NCBI GenBank assembly: GCA_032654645.1
Contig: JAULAW010000003.1
Location: 62,001 to 126,000, forward strand
Direction of reading: 5' to 3'
Source: CAITJF01 sp032654645
GTDB taxonomy: Bacteria > Pseudomonadota > Gammaproteobacteria > Burkholderiales > Gallionellaceae
DNA: 64,000 nt
Shown here piece after piece: positions 8,602 through 16,680 of the stretch. A program made the translations under genes and the position numbers. The first letter of the stretch is position 1, and each line of letters opens with the position of its first letter. The notes under the pieces were generated by a model. It made no database searches, had not been told where the DNA came from, and saw only the letters and a program-made list of their open reading frames with translations.

Positions 8602-10146
8602 GTGAAATTTTTGCATTTGAATCAAGTCGCCATTGCTTTTCTCGCGGGCCTGCTTGCGGTGCCCGGTTTCGCACCCTTCTCGTTTTTTCCGCTGCCCGTG
8701 TTTGCGCTCGCAATGTTGTTCGCAAGCTGGTTGCGCGCAGAGAGTCCGCGTGCCGCCGCCAAGTCAGGGTGGGCTTTTGGCTTCGGCCTGTTCGGCGCGG
8801 GCATCGGCTGGATTTACGTGGCGCTGCATGACTACGGTGATATGCCGTTTCTGCTGGCGCTGTCGGCCACCGCATTGTTTGCAGCTTTTATTGCGTTATT
8901 TCCGGCGCTGGCCGGTTATGTGCAAGCAAGGTTGCAGGTAGCATCGTGGGTGCGCCTGGTGCTGGTAATGCCCGCGCTGTGGGTGCTGCTGGAGTGGCTG
9001 CGCGGCCTGCTCTTTACCGGCTTTCCGTGGCTGGCTTTCGGTTATTCGCAAGCGGCGCATAGCCCGCTGGCGGGCTATGCGCCGCTGCTCGGTGTATATG
9101 GCGTGTCGCTGGCTGTAGCGGTAAGCGCAGGGTTGCTGGCATGTCTGTGGCTGCGGGAAGATCGCGGCGAAGCGGAGGGTCACCTGCCGGTGTCCCCTTT
9201 GCGTGGGCAAGCGCGCTTGAACCGGCAGGGGAAAGCAGCGCTTGCTGTGTTGGTCGTGCTGTGGATCGGCGGTGTTGCGCTGCGCAACGTGGAATGGACG
9301 CAACCGCAGGGCGAACCGCTCAAGGCGAGCTTGTTGCAGGGCAACATTGCGCAGGAACTGAAATTCCGCAAAGAAAAACTTGTCGGCACGCTGGAAACCT
9401 ACCGCAGGCTGGCGCTGCAAAGCGATGCGCGCCTGATCGTGTTGCCGGAGACGGCGCTGCCGTTGCTGCGCCACGAAGTGCCGGAAAATTACGCGGCCAT
9501 CCTGCGCGAGCACGTTCGCAGCAACGGCGGCGACATGCTCATTGGAGCATTCGAGCACGACCACGGCCAGTATTACAACAGCGTGTTCACGCTCGGTACG
9601 GCGGAAAGCCAGAGTTACCGCAAGAACCATCTGGTGCCGTTCGGCGAATTTATTCCGCTGCGCCCGGTGCTGGGCTGGTTCATCAACGAAGTGCTGAGCA
9701 TCCCGATGTCCGACCTGGCGCGCGGCGGTTTACCCCAAGCACCGCTCAACGTGGCGGGGCAAAAGATCGCGGTGAACATCTGTTACGAAGACGTGTTCGG
9801 CGAAGAGATCATCCGCGCGCTGCCCGAGGCAACATTGCTGGTGAACGTCAGCAACGATGCCTGGTACGGTAACTCGCACGCCGCGATGCAGCATAACCAG
9901 ATCGCGCAAATGCGCGCGCTGGAAACGGGGCGCATGATGCTGCGCGCCACCAACACCGGTGTCACCTCCGTCATCGGCTCAGATGGGCGCGTGCAGGCGA
10001 TGCTGCCGCAGCACGAAGAAGGTGTGCTTAGCGCACAGGTGCAGGGCTATGCGGGCAGTACGCCTTATGTGCGCTGGGGCAATGCACCGGTGCTGGGGCT
10101 GCTGGGGTTGATGCTGGCGTCCGCATGGGGGCTGCGCAGACGATGA
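8602..10146 (+). CDS. lnt: Apolipoprotein N-acyltransferase
   Basis: An inner-membrane enzyme of 514 residues that adds the third acyl chain to the N-terminal Cys of lipoproteins. The N-terminal ~230 residues are hydrophobic, with about six membrane segments. The C-terminal part is a nitrilase-like domain with its Glu-Lys-Cys triad: Glu in LPETALPLL (about 282), Lys in YRKNHLVPFGEF (about 340) and Cys in VNICYEDVFGEE (about 393). A final hydrophobic helix closes the protein. It starts with GTG. The last bases overlap the ATG of the GIY-YIG gene. Confidence 0.96.
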   Translation: MKFLHLNQVAIAFLAGLLAVPGFAPFSFFPLPVFALAMLFASWLRAESPRAAAKSGWAFGFGLFGAGIGWIYVALHDYGDMPFLLALSATALFAAFIALFPALAGYVQARLQVASWVRLVLVMPALWVLLEWLRGLLFTGFPWLAFGYSQAAHSPLAGYAPLLGVYGVSLAVAVSAGLLACLWLREDRGEAEGHLPVSPLRGQARLNRQGKAALAVLVVLWIGGVALRNVEWTQPQGEPLKASLLQGNIAQELKFRKEKLVGTLETYRRLALQSDARLIVLPETALPLLRHEVPENYAAILREHVRSNGGDMLIGAFEHDHGQYYNSVFTLGTAESQSYRKNHLVPFGEFIPLRPVLGWFINEVLSIPMSDLARGGLPQAPLNVAGQKIAVNICYEDVFGEEIIRALPEATLLVNVSNDAWYGNSHAAMQHNQIAQMRALETGRMMLRATNTGVTSVIGSDGRVQAMLPQHEEGVLSAQVQGYAGSTPYVRWGNAPVLGLLGLMLASAWGLRRR

Positions 10147-10412
10147 ACTGGGTCTGCTACATGTTGCGCTGCGCCGATGGCACACTCTACACTGGCATTA
10201 CCAACGACCTCGATAAGCGGCTTGACGCGCACAACGCGGGCGGAGGCGCAAAATATACCCGGACACGCACGCCCGTTGAGCTGGTGTTCAGTGATGACTG
10301 TGCGGATCGTTCCACCGCTTCGAAGCGCGAGTCGCAAATTAAAAAATTAAACAGGGCAGCGAAATTACAGTTGGTGCAAGACAGCTCGCTGGCACAATTT
10401 AGAAACTCATAA
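10143..10412 (+). CDS. GIY-YIG nuclease-domain protein (UPF0213/YhbQ type)
   Basis: An 89-residue single-domain GIY-YIG protein. The motif appears as CYMLRCADGTLYTGIT (Y...YTGI), with the conserved Arg in LDKRLDAHN and the family's Lys-rich end SQIKKLNRAAKLQLV. I chose the ATG at 10143, which overlaps the lnt stop as ATGA; a longer start at 10125 is possible but lies inside lnt. Small proteins of this type are thought to act on DNA, but the physiological role is not settled. The size is typical of the family. Confidence 0.88.
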   Translation: MNWVCYMLRCADGTLYTGITNDLDKRLDAHNAGGGAKYTRTRTPVELVFSDDCADRSTASKRESQIKKLNRAAKLQLVQDSSLAQFRNS

Positions 10413-10421
10413 CTGATACTA

Positions 10422-12962
10422 ATGACATCTTCCAGAAAATCGACCCCGCGCAGTGGCGCAGGAAGTGAGCCCGGCCCGCAAGAGATCAATATGCTGGTGG
10501 CCTTGTTCAAACAAGGGCGTTACGCCGAAATAGAAGTTCTCGCACGGGAGATGACAGAGCGTTTTCCTCAGCACGGCTTTGGCTGGAAAGCGATGGGCAC
10601 GACACTCCTGCAGCAGGGGCGCAATGCCGAAGCTCTGGCGGCCTTGCAAAAAGCAGCCGCGCTGTCACAGGGGGATGCGCAGTTGCATAATAACCTGGGC
10701 AACACTCTAGTTAAGCTAGGCCGTCTGCCGGAAGCAGAAGCCAGTTATCGGCAGGCGCTAAAGCTTAACCCCGGTTTCATCGAAGCGCATCACAACTTGG
10801 GCAATACTCTCCTGAAACTGGGCCGGTTACCCGAAGCCGAAGCCATTCATCGGCGAACACTGGAACTTAGGCCGGATTTCGCCGAGGCGCATAACAACTT
10901 GGGCTACATTCTCCTGAAACTGAACAGGCTTTCCGAAGCTGAAGCCAGTTATCGCCGGGCGTTAGAGCTTAAGCCGGACTATGCCGAAGCGCATTGCAAT
11001 CTGGGTGACGCCCTCCACAGGCAAGGTCGGTTTTCCGAGGCAGAGGCCAGTTATCGCCAGGCACTGAAGCTCAAACTAACTTACAGCGAAGCTCATAACA
11101 ATTTGGCCGACACACTCCTGAAACTTGGAAGGCTGCCTGAAGCTGAGGCCAGTTGCCGCTTGGCGCTGAAGATTAAGCCCGATTGCGCCGAGGCGCACAA
11201 TAACCTGGGCAACATCCTCAATGAACTGGGCAGGCTGGGCGATGCGGAGGCCAGCTATCGCCGGGCACTGGAACTCGATCCGGGTTTAGTCGAAGCACAT
11301 AGCAGCCTGGGTGTCACTCTCAGGGAAATGGGGCGGCTGGGGGAAGCCGAAGCCGCCTATCGGCGGGCGTTGCAGATCAAGCCGGATTATGCTGAGGCGC
11401 ACAGCAATCTTGGTAACACACTCTTGGATCAAGGCCGGTTGCCTGAAGCCGAAACCAGCTATCGTCGGGCGCTGGAGATCAATCCGGACTACGCTGACGC
11501 CCATACCAATCTGGGCGTCATTCTTGGAAGCCAAGGCCGGATTTTCGAAGCCGAAGCCTGCCATCGTCGGGCACTGGAGCTTAAACCGGATTTCGCCGGA
11601 GCGCATAACAACCTGGGTAACACCCTCACGGCCCAAGGCCGCCTGCCCGAAGCTGAAGCATGTTACCGCCGGGCCTTGGAGGTCAAGCCGGATTCTACCC
11701 AAGCGCACAGCAACCTGCTGTTCGCCTGCAATTATCAGCCCAACCAACCCCCGGAAAGGAAGCTGGCCGAAGCGCGGCGTTATGGCGAACTGGTGGCGCA
11801 GCAAGCACGCCCATATAAGACGTGGAGCAATGTTCCCGATACTGCGCGTTGCTTGCGTGTGGGGTTGGTCTCGGGAGATATGCACCAACACCCGGTGGGT
11901 AATTTCCTGGAAAGCGTATTGGCGGCACTGACTGAATACGCCAGCGGGCGGCTGGAATTTTTCGCCTACTCCAATCAACCCTGCGCCGATGCGGTAACCG
12001 AGCAGATCAAGGCCTGCTGCCGTGGCTGGCATTCGGCGGTGGGGCTATCCGACGAAACTCTCGCCCGGCAGATACGTGAAGATGGCATTGATATCCTGTT
12101 CGACCTCTCTGGCCATACCGCACATAACCGGCTGCCGGTGTTTGCCTGGAAACCCGCCCCGGTCCAGGTTACCTGGTTGGGCTACTTGGCCACCACCGGT
12201 GTGGCGGCCATGGACTACCTTATCGCCGACCCATGGACGTTGCCGGAAACCGAAGCCATCCATTTCACCGAAAAAATCTGGCGCCTGCCGGAAACCTACC
12301 TGTGTTTTACCCCGCCGGATGCAGATGTGCAAGTCGCCCCGCTTCCCGCGTTGGCTAACGGTTACATCACTTTTGGCTGCTTCAATAATCTGACCAAGGT
12401 GAACGATGCCGTGGTGGCGCTGTGGGCGCGCGTGCTTGTATCCGTGCCGAATAGCCGCCTGTTCCTTAAAACCAAGCAACTCAATGAAGCTGCGGTGCGG
12501 CAAAGCGTCGCCGAACAATTTGCCGTCTATGGCATCGGTGTCGAGCGGTTGATTCTAAAGGGCCTCGTCCCCCGTGCGGAATATCTGGCTCCCTACCATC
12601 GGGTGGACATTGCCCTCGATCCTTTTCCTTATCCGGGTATCACCACCAGCGTCGAAGGCCTGTGGATGGGCGTGCCGCTGCTGACTTTGGCGGGTGATAG
12701 TTTCCTGTCCCGCCAGGGCATCGGCCTGCTGATGAACGCAGGGTTGCCCGAATGGATCGCCGCCGATGCCGACGACTATGTGGCACGGGCGGTATCGCAC
12801 GCCGGCGATCTGCAAGGACTGGCGGCGCTGCGCAACGGGTTGCGGCAACAAGTGCTGGCGTCGCCGATTTTCGACGCCCCGCGTTTTGTCCGGCATTTCG
12901 AAGCCGCCTTGCGTGGCATGTGGGCGCAGTGGTGCGATCAACAACAAGGGAAATCTTTATGA
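10422..12962 (+). CDS. TPR O-GlcNAc-transferase-like protein (GT41/SPINDLY type)
   Basis: An 846-residue cytosolic glycosyltransferase. Residues ~25-430 are about a dozen 34-residue TPR units (pattern AHNNLGNTLLKLGRLPEAEA). Residues ~465-840 are a GT41 catalytic domain with the family blocks GLVSGDMHQHPVGNFLE, DILFDLSGHTAHNRLPVF, APVQVTWLGYLATTG, FGCFNNLTKVN and ALDPFPYPGITTSVEGLW. GT41 enzymes transfer GlcNAc, or another sugar, from a nucleotide donor to Ser/Thr of proteins, and the TPR superhelix holds the substrate. It starts ten bases after the nuclease gene. Its first ~150 residues are closely similar to the TPR-sulfotransferase at 13072, which points to a duplication with exchange of the catalytic domain. 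The protein substrate is unknown. Confidence 0.93.
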   Translation: MTSSRKSTPRSGAGSEPGPQEINMLVALFKQGRYAEIEVLAREMTERFPQHGFGWKAMGTTLLQQGRNAEALAALQKAAALSQGDAQLHNNLGNTLVKLGRLPEAEASYRQALKLNPGFIEAHHNLGNTLLKLGRLPEAEAIHRRTLELRPDFAEAHNNLGYILLKLNRLSEAEASYRRALELKPDYAEAHCNLGDALHRQGRFSEAEASYRQALKLKLTYSEAHNNLADTLLKLGRLPEAEASCRLALKIKPDCAEAHNNLGNILNELGRLGDAEASYRRALELDPGLVEAHSSLGVTLREMGRLGEAEAAYRRALQIKPDYAEAHSNLGNTLLDQGRLPEAETSYRRALEINPDYADAHTNLGVILGSQGRIFEAEACHRRALELKPDFAGAHNNLGNTLTAQGRLPEAEACYRRALEVKPDSTQAHSNLLFACNYQPNQPPERKLAEARRYGELVAQQARPYKTWSNVPDTARCLRVGLVSGDMHQHPVGNFLESVLAALTEYASGRLEFFAYSNQPCADAVTEQIKACCRGWHSAVGLSDETLARQIREDGIDILFDLSGHTAHNRLPVFAWKPAPVQVTWLGYLATTGVAAMDYLIADPWTLPETEAIHFTEKIWRLPETYLCFTPPDADVQVAPLPALANGYITFGCFNNLTKVNDAVVALWARVLVSVPNSRLFLKTKQLNEAAVRQSVAEQFAVYGIGVERLILKGLVPRAEYLAPYHRVDIALDPFPYPGITTSVEGLWMGVPLLTLAGDSFLSRQGIGLLMNAGLPEWIAADADDYVARAVSHAGDLQGLAALRNGLRQQVLASPIFDAPRFVRHFEAALRGMWAQWCDQQQGKSL

Positions 12963-13075
12963 ACCCCAACATCCACATTATCGGCATTGCCGGTTTCACC
13001 TGCTCCCAACTGCACAAAAAATTGGGTGCTGCTGGCGTGCGGCAGATGCCGGCATGCGGTTTTCCAACCCAATGA
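12959..13075 (+). CDS. Small ORF (38 aa) bridging the two TPR genes
   Basis: A short frame starting MNPNIHIIGIAGFTCSQLHKK. Its ATG overlaps the stop of the GT41 gene, and its TGA overlaps the ATG of the TPR-sulfotransferase gene. The start HIIGIAGFTCSQL resembles the first strand of a nucleotide-binding protein, so it could be the stub of a lost gene. It could also serve only to couple translation of the two large genes. I do not recognise it as a family. Confidence 0.4.
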   Translation: MNPNIHIIGIAGFTCSQLHKKLGAAGVRQMPACGFPTQ

Positions 13076-15336
13076 CATCGCCCCGAAAAAAGGCCCCGCG
13101 CGGTGGCGCGGGAACAGAACCCAGCCATCGGGAGATGAACATGCTGGTGGCCCTGTTCAACCAAAGGCGTTATGCCGAAATGGAAGCCTACGCTCGGGAA
13201 ATAACGGAGCGCTTCCCCAGCCACGGGATTGGCTGGAATGCGATGGGGACGGCGCTCCTGCAGCAGGGACGCCATGCAGAAGCTCTGGCGCCATTGCGGA
13301 AAGCAGCAGAGCTGTCGCACGGAGACTCCCAGCCGCACAACAATCTGGGCAACACACTCGTGAAGCTGGGCCGTATATCTGAAGCTGAAGCAAGTTATCG
13401 GCGGGCGCTGGAGCTTAATCCGTGCTTTGTCGAGGCGTATCACAACCTGGGCAATACACTTCTGAAACTGGGTCGGCTGATCGAGGCTGAAGCCAGTTAC
13501 CAGCGGGCGCTGAAACTCAAGCCGGGCTTCGCAGAAGTGCATAGCAACCTGGGTAACACTCTCCAGAAGCTGGATCGCTTGTCCGAAGCTGAAGCCAGTT
13601 ACCGCCGGGCGCTGGAACTCAAGCCGAATTACGTCGATGCGTACATTAACCTGGGGGGAGCTCTGATGAAACTGGACAGATTACCCGAAGCTGAGGCCAG
13701 TGGTCGCCGGGCGCTGGAACTCAAACCGGATAATGCTGACGCACATAGCAACTTGGGTACCACACTCTTGAGACTAGGCAGGCTCTCCGAAGCCGAAGCC
13801 AGCCATCGGCGGGCGCTGGAGCTTAAACCGGGCTTTGCCGGAGCGTACAACAACCTGGGCGATACACTGCAAGAACAAGGTCGTTCAATTGAAGCTGAAG
13901 CCAGCTATCGGCGGGCGTTGGAGCTGGAGCCGGATTACGCCATGGCGCACAGCGGCTTGCTTGATGCCCTGCTACTACAAGGTCGGCACGCCGAGGCTTT
14001 GGAAGCTGCCCGTAATATTTTGCGCGGAAGGGCCGCCCAAAACCCAAAGATCACCACTGATCCGGAAACTGCCACACCCATAACGGCTCTACTGCCTTTT
14101 GGCCGGTCTGGGTCAATGTTTTTTCACTCGCTCTTTGATGGGCATCCAGAGTTGGCCACCCTGCCAGGAGTCTATTTCAAAGGCTGGTTTGGCCAAGATG
14201 TCTGGATGAGATTTGCCACTGACCCTGCGGATCCAAAGTGGCGCGCGCGCTTGGTAGAGGCGGTTCTCTATGAGTTCCAACCTATGTTCGATGCCCGCTG
14301 CCAGAAGAATGTGGTAGGCACTCCTTTTGGCAATTCCAACTGGCTGGCCAAGGACAGTGGTTTTATGGACATGGGGGCTGATCGTTCTCAGCCATTTGTT
14401 GTAGATCAAAACGCCTTTGCGTCTGCACTCCTGTCCCTGCTGGCGCCACTTTTATCTGTCAGCCAGAAAACTTGTTTCGAGCTGATACACCGGGCGTTTG
14501 AGATTGCCATACGCGGCAACACCGCAGATGGGAGCCGCGAAGGTGGGCAGATTTTCTACCACATCCATAATCCAGAAACCTACGAGCTAGCCAACTTTTT
14601 GCATCACTACCCCCAGGCTCGCCTGCTGTATATCGTGCGACACCCTGTGCAAGGAATGGAATCATGGATGCTTGTGGAGATGAAATCATGGGCTCTTGGA
14701 GGAAACGCCGGGGAAGCCGATCCCCTTGTTCCATTGAATGGCGCCAACACTCTTCTCCTCCAATGGAACAAAGCAGTGGGCGTTGTAAAAACCATGTTCA
14801 ACCAACTTCACTCTCCGTTTAATACGTTAGCCCAAAGCCGAGGAGTAAGGCTGGAAGACGTAAAGCGGAACGCCAGGCATGTCATGCCTCAGGTTGCCGC
14901 TTGGATGGGCATCACGGATCACCCGGCGTTGTATGAAGCCAGTTTCTGCGGGTTACAGTATTGGGGGCCCGCATCGAAAGTGACCGGCAAGATCACCGGG
15001 TTCGACACCAAGGCGATTGACCGGCCCGTGGGCCGGTTGCTGGGCTCCCGGGACACCCTGATTTTTGAGACGCTTTTCTGGCCTTTTTCACATCAATACG
15101 GCTACACTGATCTGGACGCAGCGGGCTTCCGCCAGCAACTGGCGAAAATCCGCCCTTGGCTGGATGAACCGCTGGAATTTGAAACCAAGCTCTATGCCGA
15201 GTTGCCCGACCACACCCGGGCACTGGATGAGTTGCCACCCTATGCTCACCTGCACCGCCTCCTGCGCCAAACCTGGGCTGTGCTTGACCGGGACGGAACT
15301 TATCACGGCATGGTGCAGCCTCTGGCACTGGATTGA
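13072..15336 (+). CDS. TPR protein with C-terminal sulfotransferase-fold domain
   Basis: A 754-residue protein. Residues 1-330 are TPR units closely similar to those of the GT41 protein upstream; both begin MTS(S/P)RK and share NMLVALF. Residues ~340-740 resemble a sulfotransferase. The phosphate-binding loop is PFGRSGSMFFHSLFDGHPEL (about 342-361), and the 3'-phosphate-binding block is RLLYIVRHPVQGMES. Sulfotransferases normally use 3'-phosphoadenosine 5'-phosphosulfate. The next gene is an APS-kinase homologue inside a phosphoramidate-type cluster and no ATP sulfurylase gene is present, so the donor may instead be the 3'-phospho-cytidine diphosphoramidate analogue (inference). The ATG at 13072 is chosen because it matches the paralogue's start; the frame itself is open further upstream. 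Confidence 0.85.
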   Translation: MTSPRKKAPRGGAGTEPSHREMNMLVALFNQRRYAEMEAYAREITERFPSHGIGWNAMGTALLQQGRHAEALAPLRKAAELSHGDSQPHNNLGNTLVKLGRISEAEASYRRALELNPCFVEAYHNLGNTLLKLGRLIEAEASYQRALKLKPGFAEVHSNLGNTLQKLDRLSEAEASYRRALELKPNYVDAYINLGGALMKLDRLPEAEASGRRALELKPDNADAHSNLGTTLLRLGRLSEAEASHRRALELKPGFAGAYNNLGDTLQEQGRSIEAEASYRRALELEPDYAMAHSGLLDALLLQGRHAEALEAARNILRGRAAQNPKITTDPETATPITALLPFGRSGSMFFHSLFDGHPELATLPGVYFKGWFGQDVWMRFATDPADPKWRARLVEAVLYEFQPMFDARCQKNVVGTPFGNSNWLAKDSGFMDMGADRSQPFVVDQNAFASALLSLLAPLLSVSQKTCFELIHRAFEIAIRGNTADGSREGGQIFYHIHNPETYELANFLHHYPQARLLYIVRHPVQGMESWMLVEMKSWALGGNAGEADPLVPLNGANTLLLQWNKAVGVVKTMFNQLHSPFNTLAQSRGVRLEDVKRNARHVMPQVAAWMGITDHPALYEASFCGLQYWGPASKVTGKITGFDTKAIDRPVGRLLGSRDTLIFETLFWPFSHQYGYTDLDAAGFRQQLAKIRPWLDEPLEFETKLYAELPDHTRALDELPPYAHLHRLLRQTWAVLDRDGTYHGMVQPLALD

Positions 15337-15370
15337 TGAAGCAAACCTACATGGCTATGGAGGTCATATA

Positions 15371-15928
15371 TTGCAAACCAAGCAAATTCCGGCATCTGGC
15401 CGGGTGATCTGGATTACCGGCCTGTCTGGCGCCGGAAAATCCACCTTGGCGTCTGAGGTAGCGAATCGTCTGCGTGCGCTTGGTGATGCCGTGGTGATGC
15501 TGGATGGGGACGAACTGCGCGAGGTGTTTGGGGCTGCGGCCACCAATGCCCAAAACCACGGTCGCGAGGGGCGATTGGCGCTGGCATTCCAGTATGCACA
15601 CTTGTGCCGGGTGATCGCCCAACAAAGGCTGACGGTGGTGATTGCCACTATTTCATTGTTCCGCGAAATTCACGCCTGGAACCGGGTGACCCTGCCGGGG
15701 TATTTCGAGGTATATTTGAAAGTGCCGGTGGAAGAGTTGCGCCGCCGTGACCCGAAAGGGATTTACCGCCGGTTTGACGCTGGTGAGCTTTCTGATGTGG
15801 CGGGGCTGGACTTACTCATTGACGAGCCGGAAGCCGCAGATTGGGTAGTAGAATTCGACCCGTCGAGACCCGTGAATTCAGTGGCGCAAGAATTGATGAA
15901 ACAACTTAACAAGGAAAACGTTGAATGA
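15371..15928 (+). CDS. APS-kinase-like enzyme; candidate cytidine-diphosphoramidate kinase (Cj1415 type)
   Basis: A 185-residue P-loop kinase of the CysC family. The Walker A is GLSGAGKST (residues 17-25), and the DGD motif is in VVMLDGDELREVFG. The later blocks are SLFREIHAWNR and RRRDPKGIYRRF. I chose the TTG at 15371 because a strong GGAGG lies seven bases upstream and no ATG fits. CysC normally phosphorylates the 3'-OH of APS. In Campylobacter jejuni the homologue Cj1415 instead phosphorylates the 3'-OH of CDP-NH2. The four following genes match the rest of that pathway and no ATP sulfurylase gene is nearby, so I favour the second role. It overlaps the methyltransferase start. Confidence 0.85.
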   Translation: MQTKQIPASGRVIWITGLSGAGKSTLASEVANRLRALGDAVVMLDGDELREVFGAAATNAQNHGREGRLALAFQYAHLCRVIAQQRLTVVIATISLFREIHAWNRVTLPGYFEVYLKVPVEELRRRDPKGIYRRFDAGELSDVAGLDLLIDEPEAADWVVEFDPSRPVNSVAQELMKQLNKENVE

Positions 15929-16671
15929 AAACAGAATGGGATTACACCACCTTGGCGAATGCCTATCTTAAACGCCCGGATTATTCCAACGCGGCCATAG
16001 ACGCAATGCTGGCCATTGCCAATCTCAAAACAGGTAAGGTGTGCGATGTCGGGGCGGGAGTGGCACACTTGACGCTGATGCTGGCAGTTCGAGGATTTGA
16101 TGTAACGGCAGTGGAACCAAATGACGCAATGCGCGCTAACGGAATCAAGCGCACCGCCTCTTTGCCAAACGTGCGCTGGTTTGAGGGCACGGGTGAGCAG
16201 ACCTGCCAAACAGATCAGTCGTTCAATATGGTAACCTTTGGCAGCTCATTCAATGTGTGTGACCGTCAGTTGGCTCTTAAGGAAACTGCCCGTATTCTCA
16301 AACCGAACGGCTGGTTTGCTTGTATGTGGAACCACCGCCAACTGGATGACCCAATTCAGGATCGTATCGAGTCCATCATCAAGGCTTCGGTATCGGGCTA
16401 TGGCTATGGCACGCGACGGGAAGATCAGACAGATGTGATTGAGAACAGCGGCCTGTTTGGCCCGGTGGTGCATCTGGATGCTGGTGTGGTGCATGAGCAG
16501 TCCATTGAGGTATGTGTGGAGGCGTGGCGATCTCATGCGACCCTGGCGCGCCAGGCGGGCACAGCTTTCCCAAGTGTTGTGCACGCCATTGAGGATTATT
16601 TGAAAGGGCTGGGGAAAGATACGATCCGCATCCCTTACTCCACCAATATTTGGGTTGCCCAGTTGGTTTAA
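15925..16671 (+). CDS. SAM-dependent methyltransferase (candidate phosphoramidate O-methylation)
   Basis: A 248-residue class I methyltransferase with the SAM-binding motif VCDVGAGVAHLTLML near residue 33. The acidic residue ending the second strand is in VTAVEPNDAMR, and the post-motif region is ETARILKPNGWF. It starts KTEWDYTTLANAYLKRPDYS. Its ATG overlaps the stop of the kinase gene, and a ten-base gap leads to the glutamine-kinase-like gene. In Campylobacter the corresponding genes Cj1419/Cj1420 are methyltransferases linked to the O-methyl group of MeOPN. The substrate here is inferred from context only. Confidence 0.85.
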   Translation: MKTEWDYTTLANAYLKRPDYSNAAIDAMLAIANLKTGKVCDVGAGVAHLTLMLAVRGFDVTAVEPNDAMRANGIKRTASLPNVRWFEGTGEQTCQTDQSFNMVTFGSSFNVCDRQLALKETARILKPNGWFACMWNHRQLDDPIQDRIESIIKASVSGYGYGTRREDQTDVIENSGLFGPVVHLDAGVVHEQSIEVCVEAWRSHATLARQAGTAFPSVVHAIEDYLKGLGKDTIRIPYSTNIWVAQLV

Positions 16672-16680
16672 GGAAAACAA

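Noticed and set aside
10143..10412. GIY-YIG protein as a homing endonuclease of a mobile intron
   Set aside because: Single small domain of the UPF0213 type, coupled to lnt, with no intron or DNA-binding extension.
10700..11710. Tandem repeats of about 102 bases that could suggest a repeat array or CRISPR
   Set aside because: They are the codons of 34-residue TPR units in frame, diverged, with no spacer structure. The same holds for 13330-13960.
15371..15928. Reading the CysC-like gene as ordinary sulfate assimilation
   Set aside because: No ATP sulfurylase or PAPS reductase gene is nearby, and the four following genes match the phosphoramidate pathway, where a CysC homologue has another substrate. 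True APS kinase activity cannot be excluded.
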